From: Kibdelosporangium sp. MJ126-NF4
Lineage (GTDB): Bacteria; Actinomycetota; Actinomycetes; Mycobacteriales; Pseudonocardiaceae
DNA: 64,000 nt
Assembly: GCF_000826545.1 (NCBI RefSeq)
Contig: NZ_CDME01000013.1
Coordinates: forward strand, 78,869 to 142,868
Reading direction: 5' to 3'
Of the stretch, positions 35,601 to 43,378 are shown piece after piece; the first letter of the stretch is position 1, and each line of letters opens with the position of its first letter. The translations under genes and the position numbers were made by a program. The notes beneath the pieces were generated by a model. The model did not search any database, was not told the DNA's origin, and was given only the letters and a program-made list of their open reading frames with translations.

Positions 35601-35876
35601 CAACCTGTCCATGGTGACGCCTTGTTCCAGCCGCACTCTGGCGCTGTGGAAATCCAGCACGATGTACCGGCGTCTGAGCAGGTCTCCCAGCAGGTCCGTA
35701 GTCACCCGTTCGCTCAGCTTGAACAGGTGTACCAGTTGCTCGACACCCACACCGCCCTTGCTGGCGCCGATCGCACGCAGCACGATCTTCTCGATGGGCG
35801 AAAGATGGTTGCTGTAGCCGAGTTGCACGCGCACGCGTACTACGTCGCACGGCACGTAGAGGGTCACAGTGTTCAC
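32625..35876 (-). CDS. Large protein with two degenerate phospholipase D-like domains
   Basis: 1083 residues. The N-terminus holds a helical/winged-helix part (LSPIEKIVLRAIGASKGGVGVEQLVHLFKLSE). Two PLD-fold modules follow at about residues 370-530 and 610-770: SAREQLVLACPVVRYDLLNKFFDPIESALAEGVQVVLVWG, and HRLVLSGHLLHPGALDDRVLSAL. The HxKxxxxD motifs are worn: NAAVVVAD in the first and NARVLVGD in the second keep only the Asp. The C-terminal ~300 residues are helical and unassigned. GTG at 35876 overlaps the helicase stop (GTGA), so it is coupled to it. It probably binds nucleic acid and does not cut, unless residues are supplied otherwise. Confidence 0.75.
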   Translation of the reverse strand: MNTVTLYVPCDVVRVRVQLGYSNHLSPIEKIVLRAIGASKGGVGVEQLVHLFKLSERVTTDLLGDLLRRRYIVLDFHSARVRLEQGVTMDRLDELQPAERFNDYTDLVIERLAGCVLPAGDAVRRIDDGGLELPVSVSEPRENPSETELLAVLEPAIEQENKRREADGRPRRAHRVLAARLSLDQQPRIVEHRWLALEVGVRFDEDTELLRFTMTDRRLSVAQRASAVKRLNKLVSDRPTTKFVQALKGVAERRRAEPPGLTELLAQFVKHTAEAASAPAGTRISRHGVLTYEYHQVVNQIRARQAAEVIARPVVGAEAHQELLVELIGSAREQLVLACPVVRYDLLNKFFDPIESALAEGVQVVLVWGKNRDAALDDKVRTALSSLRWGGEKRMGARLMVSTMPSRINAAVVVADDRRALVTGHHFLADEGADRRQVGVDMTAPHDEACPAIESLLVWTRRVLRHREGRLMHVRHSEFAGGQPKREPSLPDAGIEPPEPPPDSVDGELAASRVQLWAGRWQAVSGHLQQTMEARALPWAEVVEDGVHRELFWDALRRPAHRLVLSGHLLHPGALDDRVLSALRKRSADGTDVTIVHQRSTAAGTGRDASGVLRELVSEVPLNVVRDATNARVLVGDDELVVTSFDFLGTAGHVSGLPHQGQSEVGIRLVGRAVTEEFADALGQSSATLPEAAPTTTVWSPVSPATQHMLDAVAAAPPGGMPDVVAEHLADGPDLWPMLADLRGASVPVDLLRVAVAGGLRRSAAGLDSAEAQQWLEWLMGERWSNRAFAEAAVLRMGIRDPGLAPQPEFALMAAARGGPTAGRAIAGAWNDGLTESERSVLAVVAAVEILLHDGNQAHRNDLMTAEVPDLVSLLDVGEPFAAVTAAAHDYWQTQKFAALPVDSIEVAGTHAAHSRSVDKAWQRLVAAVEQGQRPQTGFERTHRHLFGSDGVFGHVVEAVGKRDVAAVRRWVAGEGAADIGKLIDKATAVAAPGNDLVTGGRRRNYADRLTRIVHAAQRLASLPMAAVGMDTDHRLESAVRFAKSLAAVWSSVREAQPDGPEGVLLAAALDDIEFVVRWGNHD

Positions 35877-38800
35877 TGCTCGAAGACCCTTCCGGCCGGG
35901 AGGCGAACGCCGAACTGTTCCACACCCGCGCACAACTTCGCCCAGAAGTCTCCCACAGCGGCGAAGTGGCCGTGGTTCCCTACGATGACGAGCAGCTTGC
36001 TGGCCCGTGAGATCATCACATTGACCAACTCCGGCTGGATCAGGTAGCCGATGTTCCGCTTTGGCTGGTCCGGGCCGCCATACGCCTGGTCTCGCACGAG
36101 CGAGACGATGACCACGTCTTCCTCGTGTCCTTGATAGGCGGGGATTGTCCACACACGCTTGGCCAGAGACTCGACCTCACGCAACCTCTTGGCCTGTTCA
36201 CGGTACGGGGTCAGCACGACCAGCCCTTTGGCCGCGTGCGGCCCCATCCTCCGGACCAGTTCGGCGATCACCCCGACTTCACCCTCGTTGTACCAGTTGC
36301 CCTCGTTCTTGCACCCCTTCAACCCGTCGGTGTCCAACCAGATCAGATCCCGCCCAGCCAGCAGGCCGGGTGTGGTGAACTGGTGCGGTTCCACATTCCC
36401 CGCGGTCTCCAGCATTCCCTTGGGCAGTGGTCCGCCGTTCCATTCCTCTTCATCGCCGGTCGTCGCGGGGTAGAACACTCGGCTCACCAGTTCACCGATG
36501 GGCGGCCGCATCCGGAACTGCCGGTCCAGGGTCCGCAGCGGGCGCTGCATCCGACGTGGTGTGTCCACCCGCTTCTGCTCGAAGAGGTTGGCGAAAACCT
36601 CGAAGATCTCGCGGTACGCGGAGAAGCGCCGCCCATGAATGCTGATGTCTGGATGGTCGTCGTCGGCACATTCCTGCAGGAAGTCGAGCACCTCGTCGCG
36701 ACGGTGCGCAGGCAGTTGTCTGTGGTCGCCGAGCAAGGACCATCGCAGCCCCTGTGACAGCGGAATCGCCAACTCGCCCGGCCATGCCTTGGCGGCCTCC
36801 TCCACGACTGCCCAGTCGAACAGCGAGGCGTCATTCGTGGCCAGCGAACGTCGCGTCGCAGCAAGGCAAGTCGCGAAGACAATGTTCGCACCGCGCAGGA
36901 AGCGATCGCTGAGCTCCGGCAGGCTGGTGGGAAGGGTTGCCAGATAGCTGCTGCGAATATCGTGCCAAAGCTCGTCGTGCTTGCGTATGTCCTCCTTGAT
37001 CTCGTCCGCGATGACCTGACGGCGCCGATGAACCACTTCGCCGATCTTGAACTGCGCCATCGGCGTATCGTCGACGCTGTCGGTCGATGGGGCGACGACC
37101 CGGACGGCCACGACATCGCGCAGCGGAACCATCCGGTTCTTCTCGTCCACCGCGCCGAGTTTCCTCAGAACCCGCAGCGCCAGGTTGTCAAGGGCGTAGT
37201 TGGCCTGTGCTGACACCAGAACCCGGTCACCCGGTTGCTCGTTGACGTAGGCAGCGATCGCGCGACTGGCAATTTCGGTCTTACCGGTGCCAGGTGGCCC
37301 CTGAATGGCGAAAAACGGCTGCGACACCAACATATCGACGACAACTTCGCCGCCCTTGCCCTTCAACTCCTTGCCTGGCAGCGCATCGACCGCGCGCTGC
37401 CAGGGTTCCCGAAACCCGTTGATGGTCAGTGGGTTGCGAAGTTGGTCGAGCAGAACACGATCGTCGAGCATGTTCCAGCGCGCGTCATGCTGACGTTGGA
37501 GAGCGACACGGCTGCCCACGTCGTCATGCGGTCGCAGCCAGCCCCGCTCGGGGAGGCGCCCCGTGGTACTGCTCGCAACGACGAGAATGGTGGTCTCGTT
37601 CTCCCTGGTGTGGAACCGAACCTCACCCTGAAAGGCCCGCCGTGACGGCATCCCACGGTCGTCGCCGACCACCTCGATCGTCGCGCTCTCCTCCGTTTTG
37701 GCGAGATAACCGAAGAAGTCAGCGAACGGCGGACGGCGGCGCGACGATGCCGCGTACTTGGCCAGCAATGGCGAGCTGTGCAGCCGATTTCGGTCCCGCG
37801 GGTGATCGAAGATCAACTTCACCTGGTTGACCGCGGCATCCTCGACACGCTCGTACGCGTACTCACGCGCGCGCAACTGGACGCCCTGGTACTCCAGTAG
37901 CCAATCCAGAGCCTGCTCGACCTCCATCTCGTGGGGGGCGATCCGGGAGGTCGACCTGGTCGCCTCCACCATAGGTGTCCATTGTGGACGCCCTATCAGC
38001 ATCGCCCGCAGTTCCGCCGGATGAATGTCGTAGGCGACCGCTTCGATCGGTGACACCCTCTGCTGAAACGGACTGACAGCCAGCCGCGAGCGAATACCCC
38101 TGGCCCGGTGACTGTCCAGCGGAACGACATACTTGATCAGCAGCACCTCCTCGATCGCCGGTGCCGTGTTGCGCAGTGGGCCACTCGGTCGAAACGGCTG
38201 ACAGAACCAGGCACCCCGCTTGCCGATCAACAGGTGCTGCGCCTCCCGCTTCGCGGCAGTGTTGCCAGCCTCGAAATAGGGTTCCGCTCCGTGCGGTGCG
38301 TGGACCAGCACGGCCTCGCTGAGATCCTCCTCGAGGAACGCCCCCAGTTCGTTGCGCCCGTCCGGCGTGGTCGGACTGGTTCTGACCCATCCCCACTCAT
38401 GCACCGTGGGGATGGACTCCCGAGGCATGAAGGCGACAAGAAACGGCTGATCGCTCGGGGTGGCCGCGAAGTACGCGCTCAGCGCGGCGTAGTTCGTCCT
38501 GATCTCCTGGTGCACACTTCCCGCTGAAGGTCGTACTGTGGACTTCTCAGCGATCATCCTGGCGATCAGGTCGCACAGCTTTCGAGGTAGTGACCGTTCA
38601 TCCTTCAAACGCTGTTCGAGCTGTCGCCGCAACTGACGAGCCCATTGCCGCACGCGTTCACTGTCACCAGGGGGCTTCTCGGCAATGGGGCCGAAGAACC
38701 ACTCCCAGGCGATCACTCCGAGGCCGTAGACGTCTGACGCCTGATCGTCCAGGAACTGCGCACCATCGTCACTCGGGTACAGGAAGTCGATCCGCTCAGG

Positions 38801-39502
38801 CGAAAAGTAGACAAGCGCCCGGCCGTCAACGCCCTGATTCAACAGGAAATTCCGGATCTGTCCCGGCGTGCTCCGTGCGTCCAGTGTCGTTGATCGCAGC
38901 AGATTGGCGATCAGTGTGCTCATCTCGAACCGAGACAGCCGCAGTACGAGATCGTCGTCATCTTCGCCCGCACTCTCGACATCGATGGCCCCCGGCCAGA
39001 GGTTGCGATGCGCGAGCCCATGATCATGCAGGAAGGTCAAGGCGTTCGACAACTGCGAAAGGTAGCGGATGGCGTGCAGGGGCCGCTCCTTGATGTAACC
39101 GGTCGCACCCGGCACACTTGCCAGGTCGTGCACGCTCCCCCGAGTTACGACGAACGCGAAACCCTTGACGTTCGAGCCCTCCTGTTCAACAGACTCGGGC
39201 CCCTCATACCCGCCATCCACGATCTCAGGAAGAGCCGGGTGTCGCAGCGCATTCGCACGGACCAGGACTCGGACCTCCTGGCCCCACATCACTCCCCCGT
39301 GTGCCGAGATATCGACATAAACCTGAAGTGCGACGGGCCGCGAATCTCCGTCAACAAGGTCGTAGCGATAGAGAATACCTCGAATAACCTCCTGACGGAC
39401 AGCCGATAACTCAACCCCTCTCGGCGGCCGGTAGGGACCATGTCGTGCCGCCGGGCCACTGAAGAACCCCAAGATCAACTGATCGACCGATGCACTGTCC
39501 AC
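35873..39502 (-). CDS. Pseudokinase-SF1 (Dna2/Upf1-like) helicase fusion
   Basis: 1209 residues. The N-terminal ~340 are a protein-kinase fold with lost catalytic residues: HRNLWPGAID in place of HRDLKP.N (His165), RLSRFEM in place of DFG, and no VAIK lysine (VALQVYVD). Kinase lobe marks such as VYFSPERIDFL and DVYGLGVIAWEWFFG remain. After a ~380-residue linker comes an SF1 helicase: Walker A GPPGTGKTE near residue 735, VVEEAAKAWPGEL (Walker B), LLGDHRQLPAH, LDRQFRMRPPIGELV, TPYREQAKRL and a final VMISRASKLLVIVG. It heads a four-gene operon. GTG is used as the start. An RNA or DNA unwinding sensor in a conflict system is the likely role. Confidence 0.82.
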   Translation of the reverse strand: MDSASVDQLILGFFSGPAARHGPYRPPRGVELSAVRQEVIRGILYRYDLVDGDSRPVALQVYVDISAHGGVMWGQEVRVLVRANALRHPALPEIVDGGYEGPESVEQEGSNVKGFAFVVTRGSVHDLASVPGATGYIKERPLHAIRYLSQLSNALTFLHDHGLAHRNLWPGAIDVESAGEDDDDLVLRLSRFEMSTLIANLLRSTTLDARSTPGQIRNFLLNQGVDGRALVYFSPERIDFLYPSDDGAQFLDDQASDVYGLGVIAWEWFFGPIAEKPPGDSERVRQWARQLRRQLEQRLKDERSLPRKLCDLIARMIAEKSTVRPSAGSVHQEIRTNYAALSAYFAATPSDQPFLVAFMPRESIPTVHEWGWVRTSPTTPDGRNELGAFLEEDLSEAVLVHAPHGAEPYFEAGNTAAKREAQHLLIGKRGAWFCQPFRPSGPLRNTAPAIEEVLLIKYVVPLDSHRARGIRSRLAVSPFQQRVSPIEAVAYDIHPAELRAMLIGRPQWTPMVEATRSTSRIAPHEMEVEQALDWLLEYQGVQLRAREYAYERVEDAAVNQVKLIFDHPRDRNRLHSSPLLAKYAASSRRRPPFADFFGYLAKTEESATIEVVGDDRGMPSRRAFQGEVRFHTRENETTILVVASSTTGRLPERGWLRPHDDVGSRVALQRQHDARWNMLDDRVLLDQLRNPLTINGFREPWQRAVDALPGKELKGKGGEVVVDMLVSQPFFAIQGPPGTGKTEIASRAIAAYVNEQPGDRVLVSAQANYALDNLALRVLRKLGAVDEKNRMVPLRDVVAVRVVAPSTDSVDDTPMAQFKIGEVVHRRRQVIADEIKEDIRKHDELWHDIRSSYLATLPTSLPELSDRFLRGANIVFATCLAATRRSLATNDASLFDWAVVEEAAKAWPGELAIPLSQGLRWSLLGDHRQLPAHRRDEVLDFLQECADDDHPDISIHGRRFSAYREIFEVFANLFEQKRVDTPRRMQRPLRTLDRQFRMRPPIGELVSRVFYPATTGDEEEWNGGPLPKGMLETAGNVEPHQFTTPGLLAGRDLIWLDTDGLKGCKNEGNWYNEGEVGVIAELVRRMGPHAAKGLVVLTPYREQAKRLREVESLAKRVWTIPAYQGHEEDVVIVSLVRDQAYGGPDQPKRNIGYLIQPELVNVMISRASKLLVIVGNHGHFAAVGDFWAKLCAGVEQFGVRLPAGRVFEQ

Positions 39503-39814
39503 GTATACCCGCCCGCAGTGAGAGCCACGACGCGCAACACCCTAGCCTGCGAACAGTATGCAGCGAGCAGTGGGCTACGGGATACACATACCACGATACA
39601 CATACCACGATTCACCACTCCGCAACTGATCTGCAACTGATCCTTACGGTCGCACGGTCGCACCATCAGCTGATCTTGATGCGGCCGCACAGGAAAGTGA
39701 CACCGGACGGAAGGATGGCCAGATGTGATCCACCCTCGACGTGATCGCGGAGAATCGTGTAGCACTTCGGGGCCTACCCGACCGGCCTGATCAAGTCTGC
39801 AGTACTTTCATCCA
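39503..39814. promoter_or_regulatory. 312-base low-GC intergenic region with short tandem repeats
   Basis: Divergent control region between the helicase operon and a small membrane-protein gene, with no credible gene inside. It is poorer in GC than its flanks and holds three close repeats: a 14-base unit GATACACATACCAC twice at 39581-39608, GCAACTGATC at 39622 and 39633, and CGGTCGCA twice near 39646-39661. The clustering suggests operator sites for a regulator of the island, but no known box was recognised. Confidence 0.55.
39581..39608. repeat. 14-bp tandem repeat, two copies
   Basis: GATACACATACCAC occurs at 39581-39594 and again, directly abutting and identical, at 39595-39608, followed by GAT. 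It lies about 80 bases upstream of the helicase-operon start. Confidence 0.85.
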
Positions 39815-40378
39815 GTGAACTCGTCAATCCCATGGTGGGCCACGGCGCTGATCGGCATCGTGGGGACACTTCTCGGCGGCCTGATACCGCTCAGCCTTGG
39901 ACTGCTCAACCGAAGCAGCGAACGCAAACGCCTCGCCCGAGCCGAGAAGCTCGAGTACTACCCCGCGCTCACCCGCACGGCCAACTCGCTGACACAACTC
40001 AAGGTATGGCCCGCTGAACCAGGTGACCTGCACGAACGTCGCGCCGCAGTCGAAGCCGCCGCTGAAAACGTCGCGTTCATCGCCCCTGCCTCCGTGACAC
40101 TGACCGCGATCCACGTGCTGGACACCGCCGAGAAGCTGGCCAACACCATTGAGACCATTCGCCGCGAAACCCGGCCTGGCCACGACGACAAAGTGGATCA
40201 GCGCTTCATCGACCACCTCACGGCCGACATCGCCGATCTCAGGACCGCCGTCCGAACATTCGGCACTGCCAGTCGAAAGGACATCGAAATCAAAACGCCG
40301 TACCTGCATCTCCGCGAAAACGACCCGACCGAGCGCACGCACAACCCAGCATCGGCATCTGGTCAGCGGTCAAGTTGA
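39815..40378 (+). CDS. Small membrane-anchored protein of unknown function
   Basis: 187 residues. A single N-terminal membrane segment (WWATALIGIVGTLLGGLIPLSLGLL, about residues 7-31) is followed by a charged helical cytoplasmic part with SSERKRLARAEKLEYYPAL and an alpha-helical region to residue 160. No family is recognised. The start is GTG at 39815. It diverges from the helicase operon and converges on the NB-ARC gene with a 16-bp overlap. Position suggests an accessory or effector of the neighbouring conflict genes; small one-pass membrane proteins are common there, but there is no direct evidence. Confidence 0.65.
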   Translation: MNSSIPWWATALIGIVGTLLGGLIPLSLGLLNRSSERKRLARAEKLEYYPALTRTANSLTQLKVWPAEPGDLHERRAAVEAAAENVAFIAPASVTLTAIHVLDTAEKLANTIETIRRETRPGHDDKVDQRFIDHLTADIADLRTAVRTFGTASRKDIEIKTPYLHLRENDPTERTHNPASASGQRSS

Positions 40379-42363
40379 CGACGGATCTCCTCGACTCGTG
40401 GGTCATCGAGCTCGACGCACGTTGTCAGCACCTGCCTGAGTAGCCGCTCCGATTCCTTCCTGCGATCAAGCCGCCGCAGTACCGCAGCGAGACTGAGCAA
40501 CGTGAACGTCAGGCCATATGTGTCGCCGATCCTCTCGCGACGCTCGGCCACATCCTCGTAGAGCTGCGCCGCTTCTTCGAGATTCCCCAGGTCGGCGTGA
40601 ACTGCGGCCAGGTTGTTCAATGCCCATACTTCCCCATAGCGATCGTTGATCGAGCGAAACGATCCGACCGCCTCGTTCGAGTGGTCAAGGGCGGCATCGA
40701 AGTTGCCGAGCTCACGGTGAATACCACTCAGGCTGTTCCCGGAAACACCCTTGCCATGCTGGTCTCCGACCTCACTGAATAATGTGTACGCACGCGACGC
40801 AAGCTCCAGAGCTCCGACGAGGTCATGGCGCTCACGACGCGCCTGACCGTAGGCGTTGCATGCCCACGCGGTGTTGTACGGATCTCTCAACTCGATCCAT
40901 AAATTCAAGGCGCGCTCGAAGTATGCTTCCGCCTCCGGGTACGCGCGTTGCTCACGGTACGCAATGGCAAGGCCACCGGCGACAGCAGCGACTGCCGCCT
41001 TGACATCCACACCTTCCGCTGCCCGCAGACCGATCTGATGCGTACTGATCCAATCCGCCCAGAGCTTGCGTCGGTACAGAAAGGGCTGCATCGCAAGAGG
41101 AAGCTGCCATGCCACGTCCACGCCAATACGTGCCGCTTCTCGAGTGGCGGCTACGAGGTTTGCCTGCTCCTGCACAAACCATGTCATCGCCGCGTCCGCA
41201 TCGGCGAAATCACCCCCCTCGCCAGCCGGTGGCGGTTCTTGTACCGGCCGCCGATACGGGTCGAGTAGCAGGGCAGCGCGTTGGGCAGTCTGCGAATAGT
41301 ACTTGAGTGCCGCGTGGACAGCCTGGAAGCGCGTGTCCGGATGTTCGTCGATCTCGGCACACTCTGCCGCATAGATACGGAGAAGGTCATGGAACCGGAA
41401 TTGATCCGGCTGATGCGGCTGAAGCAAGCACGCGGCAACAAGAATCTCCAGAGACCGTCGCAGCTTCGCAGGACCGAGTCCGGTCAGCGCGGAGGCTGCC
41501 GCGCGGCCGATGTACGGCCCCGGGTGCAGGCTGAGCAGGCGAAACACGGCGGCAGGTGTTTCGGCCAACGTCCGGTACGAAACAGCGAACACAGTTCGCA
41601 CCGTCGTGGCCGGATCGTCGGTTTCGAGCAGGTCCAGTCTTTCCCGCTCGTCTGCCAGCTCTGCCGCCAGGCCATCGATCGTCGTATACGGATCAGTGAC
41701 GATGCGATCGGCGGCAATTCGCAGTGCGAGTGGCAGATTGCCACAGATCTCGGCGAGGCGTTGCGCGCCGGCATCGTGTCCGGCCAGACGTTCGATACCG
41801 ACGATTTCCCGCAGGAGATCGACCGACTCCCGAATCTCAAGTGGGGCAAGGTGAACGCTGACCGCGCCTTCCCGAACCACCAACCCGGAAAGGGCGTTTC
41901 GACTGGTTACCACGACTGCGACGGTCGACGCACCGGGAAGCAACGGACGCACCTGCTCTGCGCTGCGAGCGTTGTCCAGTACGACGATCATGCGTCGGCC
42001 ACTGACCGCGCTCCGGAACAGACCGGCCTTGCTGTCCAGAGTCCCGGCGATCCGGGCTTCGGGAAAGTGCAGTGCGGCAAGGAACCCGTCGAGAATGTCC
42101 TGCGGTTCGGCCGCGGGGTTGACCGGGTCCACTCCACGCAGATCCGCGTAAAGTATCCCGTCCGGAAAGTCGGCCTTGGCGCGATGTGCCCAGTGGACCA
42201 CCAAAGCGGACTTGCCGACACCAGGAGGGCCGACGATGACCAACACTGTCGGCGACTCCGGATGTCGCCTCGCGAGCTTGTCCAGCAGCGCCAGGTTCGC
42301 GTCCCTACTGGTGAAGTGCGACGTCTGTCTCGGCAACAGCTGCGGCGGAAGTTCCGGACTCAC
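40363..42363 (-). CDS. NB-ARC/TPR STAND ATPase without a DNA-binding domain
   Basis: About 666 residues. NB-ARC: Walker A VGPPGVGKSALVVHWAHRAK, MIVVLDNARSAEQVRPLLPG (Walker B), AVVVTSRNALSGLVV, and ICGNLPLALRIAADR. A winged-helix part follows (FRFHDLLRIYAAECAEI), then at least five TPRs (LNNLAAVHADLGNLEEAAQLYEDV and relatives). It matches the C-terminal two thirds of AfsR-type SARPs, but the winged-helix and BTAD regions are absent. GTG at 42363 is a choice made on sequence character; an in-frame GTG at 42459 adds an unlikely Arg/Cys-rich stretch, and neither has a good RBS. It may be a sensor of a conflict system or a regulator acting through partners. Confidence 0.75.
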   Translation of the reverse strand: MSPELPPQLLPRQTSHFTSRDANLALLDKLARRHPESPTVLVIVGPPGVGKSALVVHWAHRAKADFPDGILYADLRGVDPVNPAAEPQDILDGFLAALHFPEARIAGTLDSKAGLFRSAVSGRRMIVVLDNARSAEQVRPLLPGASTVAVVVTSRNALSGLVVREGAVSVHLAPLEIRESVDLLREIVGIERLAGHDAGAQRLAEICGNLPLALRIAADRIVTDPYTTIDGLAAELADERERLDLLETDDPATTVRTVFAVSYRTLAETPAAVFRLLSLHPGPYIGRAAASALTGLGPAKLRRSLEILVAACLLQPHQPDQFRFHDLLRIYAAECAEIDEHPDTRFQAVHAALKYYSQTAQRAALLLDPYRRPVQEPPPAGEGGDFADADAAMTWFVQEQANLVAATREAARIGVDVAWQLPLAMQPFLYRRKLWADWISTHQIGLRAAEGVDVKAAVAAVAGGLAIAYREQRAYPEAEAYFERALNLWIELRDPYNTAWACNAYGQARRERHDLVGALELASRAYTLFSEVGDQHGKGVSGNSLSGIHRELGNFDAALDHSNEAVGSFRSINDRYGEVWALNNLAAVHADLGNLEEAAQLYEDVAERRERIGDTYGLTFTLLSLAAVLRRLDRRKESERLLRQVLTTCVELDDPRVEEIRRQLDR

Positions 42364-42485
42364 GTTGTCGAAACCACGGTACTGACGGAACCGACGTGGA
42401 CAACGTTCGCTCGGATCACAGCGATACTGTAGTCGCAGGCGAATTCCCTGTGCCGACACGGTTCTTGATCATTACGGGACATCCT

Positions 42486-43247
42486 TCAGTGGCTGGCCAC
42501 GGTGACCAGCCAGCCGGAGTGGTCGGTGGTGCCCATCATGTCGATCTCGGTGGTCCTGACGACCGACACGTCGTCACTGACGTACACGTGCTGGACGCTG
42601 CCGTCGCCACGGCGGGAGAATCCGCTCGGGTCGCAGTCCCGCATGCTCGGGGAACCATGGTCGCGCAGGTTGAAGTCTCCGGCGACGACCACGGGCCGTG
42701 GGTAGCCGCCCGCACGCCTCATCAGTTCCTGGCACTGCGCGAGCGCGGTCGGCGCGTTGTCCGACGACAGATGCGTGCTGCACGCGCTGAGTTCAGCCGC
42801 GGGCAGGCACGCCCACGACCGTAGCTCGCCGATGCCGTCCGTGGCCGTGTATTGGGCGGTGTGGATGCCGGATTCTCCCGTGGTGCCCGCGAACCTGTCC
42901 GTGACAATGATGATGTTGCCGTAGCGCTGGTCGCCGTCCCGGCACAGCACGGGTGTGCCGTCGAGGTTGCGTGCCTCGACGAACAACGCACGAGCGGGCC
43001 CCATGGCTGGTCGCAGCCGCTCGATGTCGCCCGAACAGGCCTCGTTCACCGACAGCACCTGCGGCCTGCTCACCCTGATGACCTCGGCGGCCCTGGCCAT
43101 CACCGCGTCGCCCTGGTAGCAACCGGCCATGCCGCCGTGGCAGATGTTGAGCTGCAGCACAGTGATCACGGTCCCGGGGATCGTCGCCGACGCCGACGGC
43201 GCGGCCAACAAGGCGAACGTGGTCAGGACGATGATCACGCGATGCAT
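42486..43247 (-). CDS. Secreted endonuclease/exonuclease/phosphatase-family protein
   Basis: 253 residues with a signal peptide (MHRVIIVLTTFALLAAPSASA); ATG at 43247 is chosen for this reason over an upstream in-frame start at 43286. EEP-fold marks in order: LQLNICHGG, the catalytic Glu in LSVNEACSG, GDFNLRDHGS, and the terminal DHSGWLVTV. The family hydrolyses phosphodiesters (DNA, RNA or phospholipid head groups) with Mg. Here it should act outside the cell. Several Cys residues could form disulfides. Isolated gene, upstream of the orphan AtpB-like gene on the other strand. Confidence 0.83.
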   Translation of the reverse strand: MHRVIIVLTTFALLAAPSASATIPGTVITVLQLNICHGGMAGCYQGDAVMARAAEVIRVSRPQVLSVNEACSGDIERLRPAMGPARALFVEARNLDGTPVLCRDGDQRYGNIIIVTDRFAGTTGESGIHTAQYTATDGIGELRSWACLPAAELSACSTHLSSDNAPTALAQCQELMRRAGGYPRPVVVAGDFNLRDHGSPSMRDCDPSGFSRRGDGSVQHVYVSDDVSVVRTTEIDMMGTTDHSGWLVTVASH

Positions 43248-43378
43248 GGCACGACACAAGCAGACTCCCGGCCCTGACACAAACATCCCGGCATGACAGG
43301 AATCTGAAAGCGATTATCGGTAGAGTCGACCGTGACGATTCCCCCGGCACCGGCCGGAAGAACCGGAGGGAGCGCCCG

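Noticed and set aside
28938..39502. Known defence types such as BREX, DISARM or Druantia
   Set aside because: These have kinase, PLD or helicase parts, but the methyltransferases, DUF1998 proteins and other required partners are absent here.
39440..39765. Small frames in the low-GC gap next to the helicase operon
   Set aside because: Short, repeat-derived (His/Thr-rich from the 14-bp repeat), no RBS.
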